Source: Schoenoplectus triqueter (lineage: Eukaryota; Streptophyta; Magnoliopsida; Poales; Cyperaceae). Taken from it: DNA of 64,000 nucleotides. Positions within the stretch are counted from its first letter, which is position 1; each line of letters opens with the position of its first letter. Under the pieces are notes generated by a model that did no database searches, was not told the origin of the DNA, and worked only from the letters and a program-made list of their open reading frames with translations. The stretch covers positions 1-64,000 of the forward strand of contig CAXKVV010002171.1 in NCBI GenBank assembly GCA_964058805.1, written 5' to 3'. The position numbers and the translations under genes are program-made. Positions 13,490 to 27,113 of the stretch are shown in pieces.

Positions 13490-16447
13490 AAACCGAGTCC
13501 GGGAGCGCAAAACATGAAAACGGGACCCGACGCGCTCGGTACCGCCGAAACCGAGTCCGGGCGCGCAAAACATGAAAACGAGACCCGACGGCCTCGGTAC
13601 CGCCGAAACGAGGTCCGGGCGTGCAAAACATGAAAACGGGACTCAACGCCCTCGGCACCGCCGAAAACGAGTCCGGGCGCGCAAAACATGAAAATGGGAC
13701 CCGTCGCCCTGTATACCTCCAAAAATGAGTCCGGGCGCCCAAAACATGAAAACGGGTGTCGACGCCATCGGTACTGCCGAAAATGAGTCGGGGAGCGCAA
13801 AACATGAAAACGGGACCCGACGCCCTCGGTACCGCCGAAAACGAGTCCGGGAGCGCAAACGATGAAAACGGGTCCCGACGCCCTCGGTACCGCCGAAACC
13901 AAGTCCGGGCGCGGAAAACATGAAAACGGGACCCGACGCCCTCGGTTCCGCCGAAAACGAGTTCGAGCTCCCAAATTAAGAAAACGAGACCCGACGCACT
14001 CGGTACCACCGAAATCAAGTCCGGGCACGCAAAACATGAAAGCGGGACCCGACGCCCTCGGTACCGCCGAAAACGAGTCCGGGAGCGCAAAACATGAAAA
14101 CGGGACCCGACGCCCTCGGTACCGCCGAAAAAGAGTCCGGGAGCGCAAAACATGAAAACGGGACCCGACGCCCTCGGTATCGCCGAAACCGAGTCCGGGC
14201 GCGCAAAACATGAAAACGAGACCCGACGCCCTCGGTACCGCTGAAACGAGGTCCGGGCGCGCAAAACATGAAAACGGGTCCCGACGCCCTCGGTACCGCC
14301 GAAACGAGGTCCGGGCGCGCAAAACATGAAAACGAGACTCGACACCCTCGGCGCCTCCGAAAACGAGTTCGGGAGCGCAAAACATGAAAACGGGACCCGA
14401 CGCCCTCGGTACCGCCGAAACAGGGTCCGGGCGCGCAAAGCATGAAAACGGGTCCCGACGCCCTCGGTACCGCCGAAACCGAGTCCGGGCGCGCAAAACG
14501 TGAAAACGGGACCCGACGCCCTCAGTTTCGCCGAAAACGAGTTCGAGCGCCCAAACTAAGAAAACGAGACCCGATGCACTCGGTACCGCCGAAATCGAGT
14601 CCGGGCACGCAAAACATGAAAACGGGACCCGACGCCGTCGGTACCGCCGAAAACAAGTCCGGGAGCGTAAAACATGAAAACGGGACCCGACGCCCTCGGT
14701 ACCGGCGAAAACGAGTCCGGGAGCGCAAAACATGAAAACGGGACCCGACGCCCACGGTACCGCCGAAACCGAGTCCGGGCGCGCAAAACATGAAAACGAG
14801 ACCCGACGCCCTCGGTACCGCCGAAAACGAGTCCGGGAGCGCAAAACATGAAAACGGGACCCGACGCCCTCGGTACCGCCGAAACCGAGTCCGGGCGCGC
14901 AAAACATGAAAACGGGACCCGACGCCCTCGGTACCGCCGAAACAGGGTCCGGGCGTGCAAAACATGAAAACGGGTCTCGACGCCCTCGGTACCGCCGAAA
15001 CCGAGTACGGGCGTGCAAAACGTGAAAACGGGACCCGACGCCCTCGGTTCCGCCGAAAACGAGTTGGAGCGCCCAAATTAAGAAAACGAGACCCGACGCA
15101 TTCGGTACCACCGAAATCGATTCTGGGCACGCAAAACATGAAAACGGGACCCGACGCCCTCGGTACCGCCGAAACTGAGTCCGGGCGCGCAAAACATGAA
15201 AACGAGACCCGACGCCCTCGGCGCCTCCGAAAACGAGTCCGGGAGCGCAAAACATGAAAACGGGACCCGACGCCCTCGGTACCGCCGAAACAGGGTCCGG
15301 GCGCGCAAAACATGAAAACGGGTCCCGACGCCCTCGGTACCGCCGAAACCGAGTCCGGGCGCGCAAAACGTGAAAACGGGACCCGACGCCCTCGGTTCCG
15401 CCGAAAACGAGTTCGAGCGCCCAAACTAAGAAAACGAGACCCGATGCACTCGGTACCGCCGAAATCGAGTCCGGGCACGCAAAACATGAAAACGGGACCC
15501 GACGCCGTCGGTACCGCCGAAAACAAGTCCGGGAGCGCAAAACATGAAAACGGGACCCGACGCCCTCGGTACCGGCGAAAACGAGTCCGGGAGCGCAAAA
15601 CATGAAAACGGGACCCGACGCCCACGGTACCGCCGAAACCGAGTCCGGGAGCGCAAAACATGAAAACGAGACCCGACGCCCTCGGTACCGCCGAAAACGA
15701 GTCCGGGAGCGCAAAACATGAAAACGGGACCCGACGCCCTCGGTACCGCCGAAATAGGGTCCGGGCGCGCAAAACATGAAAACGGGTCCCGACGCCCTCG
15801 GTACCGCCGAAAACGAGTCCGGGAGCGCAAAACATGAAAACGGGACCCGACGCCCTCGGTACCGCCGAAACCGAGTCCGGGAGCGCAAAACATGAAAACG
15901 AGACCCGACGCCCTCGGTACCGCCGAAATGAGGTCCGGGCGCGCAAAACATGAAAACGAGACCCGACACCCTCGGCGCCTCCGAAAACGAGTCCGGGAGC
16001 GCAAAACATGAAAACGGGACCCGACGCCCTCGGTACCGCCGAAACAGGGTCCGGGCGCGCAAAACATGAAAACGGGTCCCGACGCCCTCGGTACCGCCGA
16101 AACCGAGTCCGGGCGCGCAAAACGTGAAAACGGGACCCGACGCCCTCGGTTCCGCCGAAAACGAGTTCGAGCGCCCAAACTAAGAAAACGAGACCCGATG
16201 CACTCGGTACCGCCGAAATCGAGTCCGGGCACGCAAAACATGAAAACGGGACCCGACGCCGTCGGTACCGCCGAAAACAAGTCCGGGAGCGCAAAACATG
16301 AAAACGGGACCCGACGCCCTCGGTACCGGCGAAAACGAGTCCGGGAGCGCAAAACATGAAAACGGGACCCGACGCCCACGGTACCGCCGAAACCGAGTCC
16401 GGGCGCGCAAAACATGAAAACGAGACCCGACGCCCTCGGTACCGCCG
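13490..16447 (+). repeat. 2,958-bp duplicated segment, copy 2
   Basis: This is the right copy of the 51-monomer tandem duplication, directly abutting copy 1. The match stops at about 16,448, where copy 2 continues gaaaacgagt while the base after copy 1 reads gaaaccgagt. It carries the reference state gaaatcgag at 15,468, found in most other monomers of this variant, so the change in copy 1 is probably the derived one. Confidence 0.85.
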
Positions 16448-17947
16448 AAAACGAGTCCGGGAGCGCAAAACATGAAAACGGGACCCGACGCCCTCGGTAC
16501 CGCCGAAACCTAGTCCGGGCGCGCAAAACATGAAAATGGGACCCGACGCCCTCGGTACCGCCGAAACAGGGTCCGGGCGTGCAAAACATGAAAACGGGTC
16601 TCGACGCCCTCGGTACCGCCGAAACCGAGTACGGGCGCGCAAAACGTGAAAACGGGACCCGACGCCCTCGGTTCTGCCGAAAACGAGTTGGAGCGCCCAA
16701 ATTAAGAAAACGAGACCCGACGCACTCGGTACCACCGAAATCGATTCTGGGCACGCAAAACATGAAAACGGGACCCGACGCCCTCGGTACCGCCGAAACA
16801 AGGTCCGAGCGGGCAAAAAATGAAAACGGGTCCCGACGCCCTCGGTACCGCCGAAACCGAGTCCGGGCGCACAAAACGTGAAAATGGGACCCGACGCCCT
16901 CGGTTCCGCCGAAAACGAGTTCGAGCGCCCAAATTAAGAAAACGAGACCCTACGCACACGGTACCACCGAAATCGAGTCCGGGCACGCAAAACATGAAAA
17001 CGGGACCCGACGCCCTCGGGACCGCCGAAAACGAGTCCGGGAGCGCAAAACATGAAAACGGGACCCCGCACCCTCGGTACCGCCGAAAACGAGTCCGGGA
17101 GCGCAAAACATGAAAACGGGACCTGACGCCCTCTGTACCGCCGAAACCGAGTCCGGGCGCGCAAAACATGAAAACGAGACCCGACGCCCTCGGTACCGCC
17201 GAAAACGAGTCCGGGAGCGCAAAACATGAAAACGGGACCCGACGCCCTCGGTACCGCCGAAACCTAGTCCGGGCGCGCAAAACATGAAAATGGGACCCGA
17301 CGCCCTCGGTACCGCCGAAACAGGGTCCGGGCGTGCAAAACATGAAAACGGGTCTCGACGCCCTCGGTACCGCCGAAACCGAGTACGGGCGCGCAAAACG
17401 TGAAAACGGGACCCGACGCCCTCGGTTCTGCCGAAAACGAGTTGGAGCGCCCAAATTAAGAAAACGAGACCCGACGCACTCGGTACCACCGAAATCGATT
17501 CTGGGCACGCAAAACATGAAAACGGGACCCGACGCCCTCGGTACCGCCGAAACAAGGTCCGAGCGGGCAAAAAATGAAAACGGGTCCCGACGCCCTCGGT
17601 ACCGCCGAAACCGAGTCCGGGCGCACAAAACGTGAAAATGGGACCCGACGCCCTCGGTTCCGCCGAAAACGAGTTCGAGCGCCCAAATTAAGAAAACGAG
17701 ACCCTACGCACACGGTACCACCGAAATCGAGTCCGGGCACGCAAAACATGAAAACGGGACCCGACGCCCTCGGGACCGCCGAAAACGAGTCCGGGAGCGC
17801 AAAACATGAAAACGGGACCCCGCACCCTCGGTACCGCCGAAAACGAGTCCGGGAGCGCAAAACATGAAAACGGGACCTGACGCCCTCTGTACCGCCGAAA
17901 CCGAGTCCGGGCGCGCAAAACATGAAAACGAGACCCGACGCCCTCGG
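16390..17947 (+). repeat. 754-bp tandem duplication (13 monomers)
   Basis: Two copies lie at a shift of exactly 754 bp (13 x 58). The gaaacctagtcc marker sits at 16,509 and 17,263, and both copies hold ggttctgcc, gtccgagcgggc and ctacgcacacgg variants. The match breaks near 17,947, where cggaacgg replaces cggtaccg. Only one copy of this 13-monomer block is present in each later 4,980-bp unit (near 22,263 and 27,243). Confidence 0.8.
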
Positions 17948-20900
17948 AACGGCCGAAACCGAGTTCGGGCGCGCAAAACATGAAAACGTGTCCCGACGCC
18001 CTCGGTACCACCGAAACCGAGTCCGGGCGCGCAAAACGTGAAAACGGGACCCGACGCCCTCGGTTCCGCCGAAAACGAGTTCCAGCTCCCAAATTAAGAA
18101 AACGAGACCCGACGCACTTGGTACCACCGAAATCGAGTAAGGGCACGCAAAACATGAAAACGGGACCCGACGCCCTCGGTACCGCCGAAAACGAGTACGG
18201 GCGCGCAAAACGTGAAAATGGGATCCGTCGCCCTCTAAACCTCCAAAAATGGGTCCGGGCGCCCAAAACATGAAAACGGGACCCGACGCCCTCGGTACCG
18301 CCGAAAACGAGTCAGGGAGCGCAAAACATGAAAACGGGACCCGACGCCCTCGATACCGCCGAAACAAGGTCCGGGCGCGCAAAACATGAAAACGGGTCCC
18401 GACGCCCTCGGTACCGCCGAAACCGAGTCCGGGCGCGCAAAACGTGACCCGATGCCCTCGGTTCTGCCGAAAACGAGTTCGAGCGCCCAAATTAAGAAAA
18501 CGAGACCCGACGCACACGGTACCGCCGAAATCGAGTCCGGGACCGCAAAACATGAAAACGGGACCCGACGCCCTCGTTACCGCAGAAAACGAGTCCGGGA
18601 GCGCAAAACATGAAAACGGGACCCGACGCCCTCGGTACCCCCGAAAACGATTCCGGGAGCGCAAAACATGAAAACGGGACCCGACGCCCTCGGTACCGGT
18701 GAAACCGAGTCCGGGCGCCCAAAACTTGAAAACGGGACCCGACGCCCTCGATACCGCCGAAAACGAGTCCGGGAGCGCAAAACATGAAAACGGGTCCCGA
18801 CGCCCTCGGTACCGCCGAAACCGAGTCCGGGCGCGCAAAACGTGAAAACGGGACCCGACGCCCTCGGTTCCGCCGAAAATGAGTTCTAGCTCCCAAATTA
18901 AGAAAACGAGACCAGACGCACTCGGTACCACCGAAATCGAGTACGGGCACGCAAAACATGAAAACGGGACCCGACGCCCTCGGTACCGCCGAAACCGAGT
19001 CCGGGCGCGCAAAATATGAAAACGAGACCCGACGCCCTCGGGACCGCCGAAACAAGGTCCGGGCGCGCAAAACATGAAAACGGGTCCCGACGCCCTCGGT
19101 ACCGTCGAAACCGAGTCCGGGCGCGCAAAACGTGAAAACGGGACCCGACGCCCTCGGTTCCGCCGAAAACGAGTTCGAGCGCCCAAATTAAGAAAACGAG
19201 ACCCGACGCACTCGGTACCGCCGAAAATGAGTCCGGGCACGCAAAACATGAAAACGGGACCCGACGCCCTCGGTACCGCCGAAACCGAGTCCGGGTGCGC
19301 AAAACATGAAAACGGGACCCGACGCCCTCGGAACCACCGAAACCGAGTCCAGGCAAGCAAAATATGAAAACGGGACACGACGTCCTCGGTACCGCCGAAA
19401 CAGGGTCCGGGCGCGCAAAACATGAAAACGGGTCCTGACGCCCTCGGTACCGCCGAAACCGAGTCCGGGCGCGCTAAACGTGAAAACGGGACCCGACGCC
19501 CTCGGTTCCGCCGAAAACGAGTTCGAGCGACCAAATTAAGAAAACGAGACCCGACGCACTCGGTACCGCCGAAATCGAGTCCGGGCATGCAAAACATGAA
19601 AACGGGACCCGACGCCCTCGGTACCGCCGGAAACAAGTTCGGGAGCGCAAAACGTGAAAACGGGACCCGACGCCCTCGGTACCGCCGAAAATGAGTCCGG
19701 GAGCGAAAAACATGAAAACGGGACCCGACGCCCTCGGTACCGCCGAAAACAAGTTCGGGAGCGCAAAACATGAAAACGGGACCCGACGCCCTCGGTACCG
19801 CCGAAAATGAGTCTGGGAGCGAAAAACATGAAAATGGGACCCGACGCCATCGGTACGGCCGAAACCGAGTCCGGGAGCGCAAAACATGAAAACGGGACCC
19901 GACGCCCTCGGTACCGCCGAAACCGAGTTCGGGCGCGCAAAACATGAAAACGGGTCTCGACGCCATCGGTACCGCCGAAAAAGAGTCAGGGAGCACAAAA
20001 CATGAAAACGGGACCCGACGCCCTCGGTACCGCCGAAACCGAGTTCGGGCGCGCAAAACATGAAAACGGGTCGCGACGCCATCGGTACCGCCGAAAAAGA
20101 GTCAGGGAGCGCAAAACATGAAAACGGGACCCGACGCCCTCGGTACCGCCGAAAACGAGTTCGGGAGCGCAAAACATGAAAACGGGACCCGACGCCCTCG
20201 GTACGGCCTAAACCGAGTTCGGGCACGCAAAACATGAAAACGGGACTCGACGCCCTCGGTACCGCCGAAAACGAGTCCGGGAGCGCAAAACGTGAAAACG
20301 GGACCCGATGCCCTCGGTACCGTTGAAACCGAGCTCGGGCGCGCAAAACATGAAATCGGGAACCGACGCCCTCGGTACCGCCGAAAACGAGTCCGGGAGC
20401 GCAAAACATGAAAACGGGACCCGACGCCATCGGTACCGCCGAAAACGAGTCGAGGAGCGCAAAACATGAAAACGGTACCCGAGGCCCTCGGTTCCGCCGA
20501 AAACGAGTCTGGGAGCGCAAAACATGAAAACGGGACCCGACGCCCTCGGTACCGCCGAAAACGAGTCCGGGAGCGCAAAACATGAAAACGGGACCCGACG
20601 CCTTCGTGACCGCCGAAACCGAGTCCGGGTGCGCAAAACAAGAAAACGAGACCCGACGCCCTCGGTACCGCCGAAACCGAGTCCGGGCGCGCAAAATGTG
20701 AAAACGGGACCCGACGCCCTCGGTACTGCCGAAATCGAGTCCGGTCGCGCAAAACTTGAAAATGGGACCCGTCGCCCTCTGTGCCTCCAAAAATGAGTCT
20801 GGGCGCCCAAAACTTGAAAACGGGACCCGACGCCCTCGGTACCGCCGAAAACGAGTCCGGGAGCGCAAAACATGAAAACGAGTCCCGACGCCCTCGGTAC

Positions 20901-22133
20901 CGCCGAAACCGAGTCCGGGCGCGCAAATCGTGAAAACGGGACCCGACGCCCTCGGTTCCGCCGAAAACGAGTTCTAGCTCCCAAATTAAGAAAACGAGAC
21001 CAGACGCACTCGGTACCACCGAAATCGAGTCCGGGCACGCAAAACATGAAAACGGGACCCGACGCTCTCGGTACCGCCGAAAATGAGTCCAGGAGCGCAA
21101 AACATGAAAACGGGACCCGACGCCCTCGGTACGGCCTAAACCGAGTTCGGGCACGCAAAACATGAAAACGGGACTCGACGCCCTCGGTACTTCCGAAAAC
21201 GAGTCCGGGAGCGCAAAACGTGAAAACGGGACCCGATGCCCTCGGTACCGCTGAAACCGAGTTCGGGCGCGCAAAACATGAAAACGGGACCCGACGCCCT
21301 CGGTACCGCCGAAAAAGAGTCCGGGAGTGCAAAACATGAAAACGGGCCCCGAAGCCCTTGGTACCGCTGAAAACGAGTCTGGGAGCGCAAAACTTGAAAA
21401 CGGGACCCGACGCCCTCGGTACCGCCGAAAACGAGTCCGGGAGCGCAAAACATGAAAACGGGACCCGACGCCTTCGTGACTGCCTAAACCGAGTCTGGGC
21501 GCCGAAAACTTGAAAACGGGACCCGACGCCCTCGGTACCGCCGAAAACGAGTCCGGGAGCGCAAAACATGAAAACGAGTCCCGACGCCCTCGGTACCGCC
21601 GAAACCGAGTCCGGGCGCGCAAAACGTGAAAACGGGACCCGACGCCCTCGGTTCCGCCGAAAACGAGTTCTAGCTCCCAAATTAAGAAAACGAGACCAGA
21701 CGCCCTCGGTACCACCGAAATCGAGTCCGGGCAAGCAAAACATGAAAACGGGACCCGACGCCCTCGGTACCGCCGAAACAGGGTCCGGGCGCGCAAAACA
21801 TGAAAACGGGTCACGACGCCCTCGGTACCGCCGAAACCGAGTCCGGGCGCGCAAAACGTGAAAACGGGACCCGACGCCCTCGGTTCCGCCGAAAACGAGT
21901 TCGAGCGCCCAAACTAAGAAAACGAGACCCGATGCACTCGGTACCGCCGAAATCGAGTCCGGGCACGCAAAACATGAAAACGGGACCCGACGCCGTCGGT
22001 ACCGCCGAAAACAAGTCCGGGAGCGCAAAACATGAAAACGGGACCCGACGCCCTCGGTACCGGCGAAAACGAGTCCGGGAGCGCAAAACATGAAAACGGG
22101 ACCCGACGCCCACGGTACCGCCGAAACCGAGTA
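17154..22133 (+). repeat. 4,980-bp higher-order unit, copy 1
   Basis: This is the first of three tandem copies of a 4,980-bp unit. Its length equals 86 monomers minus 8 bp. The missing 8 bp are the aaaacggg end of one monomer, where aaaacgtg runs straight into acccgatg at 18,446/18,447. Copy 1 differs from copies 2 and 3 at several sites where those two agree: aacgtgtccc near 17,989, gagtaaggg near 18,138, gaaaatgag near 19,227 and ggcaagc near 19,335. It is therefore the outgroup of the three. The start point is a choice of phase; the match begins near 17,154. Confidence 0.85.
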
Positions 22134-25100
22134 CGGGCGCGCAAAACATGAAAACGAGACCCGACGCCCTCGGTACCGCCGAAAACGAGTCCGGGAGCGC
22201 AAAACATGAAAACGGGACCCGACGCCCTCGGTACCGCCGAAACCTAGTCCGGGCGCGCAAAACATGAAAATGGGACCCGACGCCCTCGGTACCGCCGAAA
22301 CAGGGTCCGGGCGTGCAAAACATGAAAACGGGTCTCGACGCCCTCGGTACCGCCGAAACCGAGTACGGGCGCGCAAAACGTGAAAACGGGACCCGACGCC
22401 CTCGGTTCTGCCGAAAACGAGTTGGAGCGCCCAAATTAAGAAAACGAGACCCGACGCACTCGGTACCACCGAAATCGATTCTGGGCACGCAAAACATGAA
22501 AACGGGACCCGACGCCCTCGGTACCGCCGAAACAAGGTCCTGGCGGGCAAAAAATGAAAACGGGTCCCGACGCCCTCGGTACCGCCGAAACCGAGTCCGG
22601 GCGCACAAAACGTGAAAATGGGACCCGACGCCCTCGGTTCCGCCGAAAACGAGTTCGAGCGCCCAAATTAAGAAAACGAGACCCTACGCACACGGTACCA
22701 CCGAAATCGAGTCCGGGCACGCAAAACATGAAAACGGGACCCGACGCCCTCGGGACCGCCGAAAACGAGTCCGGGAGCGCAAAACATGAAAACGGGACCC
22801 CGCACCCTCGGTACCGCCGAAAACGAGTCCGGGAGCGCAAAACATGAAAACGGGACCTGACGCCCTCTGTACCGCCGAAACCGAGTCCGGGCGCGCAAAA
22901 CATGAAAACGAGACCCGACGCCCTCGGAACGGCCGAAACCGAGTTCGGGCGCGCAAAACATGAAAACGGGTCCCGACGCCCTCGGTACCACCGAAACCGA
23001 GTCCGGGCGCGCAAAACGTGAAAACGGGACCCGACGCCCTCGGTTCCGCCGAAAACGAGTTCCAGCTCCCAAATTAAGAAAACGAGACCCGACGCACTTG
23101 GTACCACCGAAATCGAGTCTGGGCACGCAAAACATGAAAACGGGACCCGACGCCCTCGGTACCGCCGAAAACGAGTACGGGCGCGCAAAACGTGAAAATG
23201 GGATCCGTCGCCCTCTAAACCTCCAAAAATGGGTCCGGGCGCCCAAAACATGAAAACGGGACCCGACGCCCTCGGTACCGCCGAAAACGAGTCAGGGAGC
23301 GCAAAACATGAAAACGGGACCCGACGCCCTCGATACCGCCGAAACAAGGTCCGGGCGCGCAAAACATGAAAACGGGTCCCGACGCCCTCGGTACCGCCGA
23401 AACCGAGTCCGGGCGCGCAAAACGTGACCCGATGCCCTCGGTTCTGCCGAAAACGAGTTCGAGCGCCCAAATTAAGAAAACGAGACCCGACGCACACGGT
23501 ACCGCCGAAATCGAGTCCGGGACCGCAAAACATGAAAACGGGACCCGACGCCCTCGTTACCGCAGAAAACGAGTCCGGGAGCGCAAAACATGAAAACGGG
23601 ACCCGACGCCCTCGGTACCCCCGAAAACGATTCCGGGAGCGCAAAACATGAAAACGGGACCCGACGCCCTCGGTACCGGTGAAACCGAGTCCGGGCGCCC
23701 AAAACTTGAAAACGGGACCCGACGCCCTCGATACCGCCGAAAACGAGTCCGGGAGCACAAAACATGAAAACGGGTCCCGACGCCCTCGGTACCGCCGAAA
23801 CCGAGTCCGGGCGCGCAAAACGTGAAAACGGGACCCGACGCCCTCGGTTCCGCCGAAAATGAGTTCTAGCTCCCAAATTAAGAAAACGAGACCAGACGCA
23901 CTCGGTACCACCGAAATCGAGTACGGGCACGCAAAACATGAAAACGGGACCCGACGCCCTCGGTACCGCCGAAACCGAGTCCGGGCGCGCAAAATATGAA
24001 AACGAGACCCGACGCCCTCGGGACCGCCGAAACAAGGTCCGGGCGCGCAAAACATGAAAACGGGTCCCGACGCCCTCGGTACCGTCGAAACCGAGTCCGG
24101 GCGCGCAAAACGTGAAAACGGGACCCGACGCCCTCGGTTCCGCCGAAAACGAGTTCGAGCGCCCAAATTAAGAAAACGAGACCCGACGCACTCGGTACCG
24201 CCGAAATCGAGTCCGGGCACGCAAAACATGAAAACGGGACCCGACGCCCTCGGTACCGCCGAAACCGAGTCCGGGTGCGCAAAACATGAAAACGGGACCC
24301 GACGCCCTCGGAACCACCGAAACCGAGTCCAGGCACGCAAAATATGAAAACGGGACACGACGTCCTCGGTACCGCCGAAACAGGGTCCGGGCGCGCAAAA
24401 CATGAAAACGGGTCCTGACGCCCTCGGTACCGCCGAAACCGAGTCCGGGCGCGCTAAACGTGAAAACGGGACCCGACGCCCTCGGTTCCGCCGAAAACAA
24501 GTTCGAGCGACCAAATTAAGAAAACGAGACCCGACGCACTCGGTACCGCCGAAATCGAGTCCGGGCATGCAAAACATGAAAACGGGACCCGACGCCCTCG
24601 GTACCGCCGGAAACAAGTTCGGGAGCGCAAAACGTGAAAACGGGACCCGACGCCCTCGGTACCGCCGAAAATGAGTCCGGGAGCGAAAAACATGAAAACG
24701 GGACCCGACGCCCTCGGTACCGCCGAAAACAAGTTCGGGAGCGCAAAACATGAAAACGGGACCCGACGCCCTCGGTACCGCCGAAAATGAGTCTGGGAGC
24801 GAAAAACATGAAAACGGGACCCGACGCCATCGGTACGGCCGAAACCGAGTCCGGGAGCGCAAAACATGAAAACGGGACCCGACGCCCTCGGTACCGCCGA
24901 AACCGAGTTCGGGCGCGCAAAACATGAAAACGGGTCTCGACGCCATCAGTACCGCCGAAAAAGAGTCAGGGAGCGCAAAACATGAAAACGGGACCCGACG
25001 CCCTCGGTACCGCCGAAACCGAGTTCGGGCGCGCAAAACATGAAAACGGGTCGCGACGCCATCGGTACCGCCGAAAAAGAGTCAGGGAGCGCAAAACATG

Positions 25101-27113
25101 AAAACGGGACCCGACGCCCTCGGTACCGCCGAAAACGAGTTCGGGAGCGCAAAACATGAAAACGGGACCCGACGCCCTCGGTGCGGCCTAAACCGAGTTC
25201 GGGCACGCAAAACATGAAAACGGGACTCGACGCCCTCGGTACCGCCGAAAACGAGTCCGGGAGCGCAAAACGTGAAAACGGGACCCGATGCCCTCGGTAC
25301 CGTTGAAACCGAGCTCGGGCGCGCAAAACATGAAATCGGGAACCGACGCCCTCGGTACCGCCGAAAACGAGTCCGGGAGCGCAAAACATGAAAACGGGAC
25401 CCGACGCCATCGGTACCGCCGAAAACGAGTCGAGGAGCGCAAAACATGAAAACGGTACCCGAGGCCCTCGGTTCCGCCGAAAACGAGTCTGGGAGCGCAA
25501 AACATGAAAACGGGACCCGACGCCCTCGGTACCGCCGAAAACGAGTCCGGGAGCGCAAAACATGAAAACGGGACCCGACGCCTTCGTGACCGCCGAAACC
25601 GAGTCCGGGTGCGCAAAACAAGAAAACGAGACCCGACGCCCTCGGTACCGCCGAAACCGAGTCCGGGCGCGCAAAATGTGAAAACGGGACCCGACACCCT
25701 CGGTACTGCCGAAATCGAGTCCGGTCGCGCAAAACTTGAAAATGGGACCCGTCGCCCTCTGTGCCTCCAAAAATGAGTCTGGGCGCCCAAAACTTGAAAA
25801 CGGGACCCGACGCCCTCGGTACCGCCGAAAACGAGTCCGGGAGCGCAAAACATGAAAACGAGTCCCGACGCCCTCGGTACCGCCGAAACCGAGTCCGGGC
25901 GCGCAAATCGTGAAAACGGGACCCGACGCCCTCGGTTCCGCCGAAAACGAGTTCTAGCTCCCAAATTAAGAAAACGAGACCAGACGCACTCGGTACCACC
26001 GAAATCGAGTCCGGGCACGCAAAACATGAAAACGGGACCCGACGCTCTCGGTACCGCCGAAAATGAGTCCAGGAGCGCAAAACATGAAAACGGGACCCGA
26101 CGCCCTCGGTACGGCCTAAACCGAGTTCGGGCACGCAAAACATGAAAACGGGACTCGACGCCCTCGGTACTTCCGAAAACGAGTCCGGGAGCGCAAAACG
26201 TGAAAACGGGACCCGATGCCCTCGGTACCGCTGAAACCGAGTTCGGCCGCGCAAAACATGAAAACGGGACCCGACGCCCTCGGTACCGCCGAAAAAGAGT
26301 CCGGGAGTGCAAAACATGAAAACGGGCCCCGAAGCCCTTGGTACCGCTGAAAACGAGTCTGGGAGCGCAAAACTTGAAAACGGGACCCGACGCCCTCGGT
26401 ACCGCCGAAAACGAGTCCGGGAGCGCAAAACATGAAAACGGGACCCGACGCCTTCGTGACTGCCTAAACCGAGTCTGGGCGCCGAAAACTTGAAAACGGG
26501 ACCCGACGCCCTCGGTACCGCCGAAAACGAGTCCGGGAGCGCAAAACATGAAAACGAGTCCCGACGCCCTCGTTACCGCCGAAACCGAGTCCGGGCGCGC
26601 AAAACGTGAAAACGGGACCCGACGCCCTCGGTTCCGCCGAAAACGAGTTCTAGCTCCCAAATTAAGAAAACGAGACCAGACGCCCTCGGTACCACCGAAA
26701 TCGAGTCCGGGCAAGCAAAACATGAAAACGGGACCCGACGCCCTCGGTACCGCCGAAACAGGGTCCGGGCGCGCAAAACATGAAAACGGGTCACGACGCC
26801 CTCGGTACCGCCGAAACCGAGTCCGGGCGCGCAAAACGTGAAAACGGGACCCGACGCCCTCGGTTCCGCCGAAAACGAGTTCGAGCGCCCAAACTAAGAA
26901 AACGAGACCCGATGCACTCGGTACCGCCGAAATCGAGTCCGGGCACGCAAAACATGAAAACGGGACCCGACGCCGTCGGTACCGCCGAAAACAAGTCCGG
27001 GAGCGCAAAACATGAAAACGGGACCCGACGCCCTCGGTACCGGCGAAAACGAGTCCGGGAGCGCAAAACATGAAAACGGGACCCGACGCCCACGGTACCG
27101 CCGAAACAGAGTC
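22134..27113 (+). repeat. 4,980-bp higher-order unit, copy 2
   Basis: This is the second copy of the 4,980-bp unit, with the same 8-bp deletion at 23,426/23,427 and the same order of marker trimers. It shares derived states with copy 3 that are absent from copy 1, such as gggagcacaaaac near 23,757 (gggagcgc in copy 1). Copies 2 and 3 are therefore each other's closest relatives. The unit contains no gene. Confidence 0.85.
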
